Below are positions 63,610 to 64,000 of a stretch of DNA of 64,000 bases, in pieces. This DNA comes from Hemibagrus wyckioides. Its lineage: Eukaryota; Chordata; Actinopteri; Siluriformes; Bagridae. The stretch is taken from assembly GCF_019097595.1 (NCBI RefSeq), contig NC_080717.1:16619336-16683335 (forward strand), read 5' to 3'. A program made the translations under genes and the position numbers. The notes beneath the pieces are model-generated. The model ran no database searches. It was not told the origin of the DNA and was given only the letters and a program-made list of their open reading frames with translations. Within the stretch, counting starts at the first letter, position 1, and every line of letters begins with the position of its first letter.

Positions 63610-64000
63610 CACCGATCGGGCATAACATTCTGAGCAGTGACAGGTGAAGTGAATAACACTGATTTATCTCCTCATCATGGCACCTGTTAGTGGGTGGGAT
63701 ATATTAGGCAGTAAGTGAACATTTTGTCTTAAAGTTGATGTGTTAGAAGCAGGAAAAATGGGCAAGTGTAAGGATTTGAGCGAGTGGATAGATAACTGGA
63801 TCAGAGCATCTCCAAAACTGCAGCTGTTGTGGGGTGTTCCTGCTCTGCAGTGGTCAGTATCTATCAAATATGGTCCAAGGAAGGAACAGTGTTGAACCAG
63901 CGACAGGGGCATGGATGGCCAAGTCTCATTGATGTACATGGGGAATGAAGCCTGGCCCGTGTGATCCAATCTAACAGACGAGCTACTGCTGCTCAAATTG
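63610..64000 (+). mobile_element. Tc1-like DNA transposon, 5' part, decayed
   Basis: Begins with the terminal repeat CACCGATCGGGCATAACATT after a TA (63608-63609) and runs into the start of a Tc1 transposase gene (ATGGGCAAGTGTAAGGATTT at about 63758). A deletion in the helix-turn-helix region and later frame damage break the reading frame. The element runs past the window edge and lies in the zdhhc2 intron after exon 8. Same family as 1-675. Confidence 0.82.

Overview
The window is nuclear DNA from a ray-finned (teleost) fish. The genes are split into short exons with GT/AG introns, the intergenic DNA is AT-rich and full of di-, tri- and tetranucleotide microsatellites, and there are many decayed Tc1-like DNA transposons, a decayed LINE and short retroposons of types common in teleosts. 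Two hairy/E(spl)-related (her) genes in a head-to-head pair are also a teleost hallmark. The repeat mix would fit an otophysan such as a catfish, but that is only an impression. No bacterial-type features are present.

Layout. 1-675 is the 3'-to-5' remnant of a Tc1-like transposon. 1128-1340 is an isolated dynactin-1-like CAP-Gly exon with lesions. 1959-3249 is prefoldin subunit 6 (pfdn6, + strand, 4 exons). 7847-8754 is a her5/her7-type bHLH-Orange repressor (- strand, 3 exons). 11409-12721 is a her1/her11-type repressor (+ strand, 4 exons). The two her genes diverge from a 2.65 kb shared upstream region that holds a duplicated block with a 39-bp core repeated at 38 of 39 positions, CACGTG E-boxes, a palindromic CRE and a CCAAT box. 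13.0-33.8 kb is a gene desert with a Tc1-derived MITE, a degenerate CTAGCAAC-type tandem array, a 2 kb LINE remnant and several candidate regulatory blocks. 33860-35060 is fgf20 (- strand, 3 exons). 35980-51229 is micu3 (+ strand, 13 exons, complete). 56136 to beyond the right edge is zdhhc2 (+ strand, first 8 coding exons). 63610-64000 is the 5' part of another Tc1-like element of the same family as the one at the left edge, lying inside a zdhhc2 intron.

Synteny and function. The order and orientation fgf20(-) - micu3(+) - zdhhc2(+) matches human 8p22 (FGF20, MICU3, ZDHHC2), which strongly supports these identifications. The her pair next to it favours the her5/her11 pair over the her1/her7 pair, but this relies on remembered zebrafish linkage. 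The her proteins belong to the Notch-linked repressors used in the somite clock and in neural boundary formation. Fgf20 is a secreted growth factor, Micu3 a mitochondrial calcium-uniporter regulator, Zdhhc2 a membrane palmitoyl-transferase, and Pfdn6 a chaperone subunit. They do not form a pathway; the window is a conserved neighbourhood rather than an operon-like unit.

Exon boundaries were set by hand from splice signals, reading-frame continuity and family similarity. Every internal junction given below keeps the frame. Untranslated exons and transcription starts were not determined.
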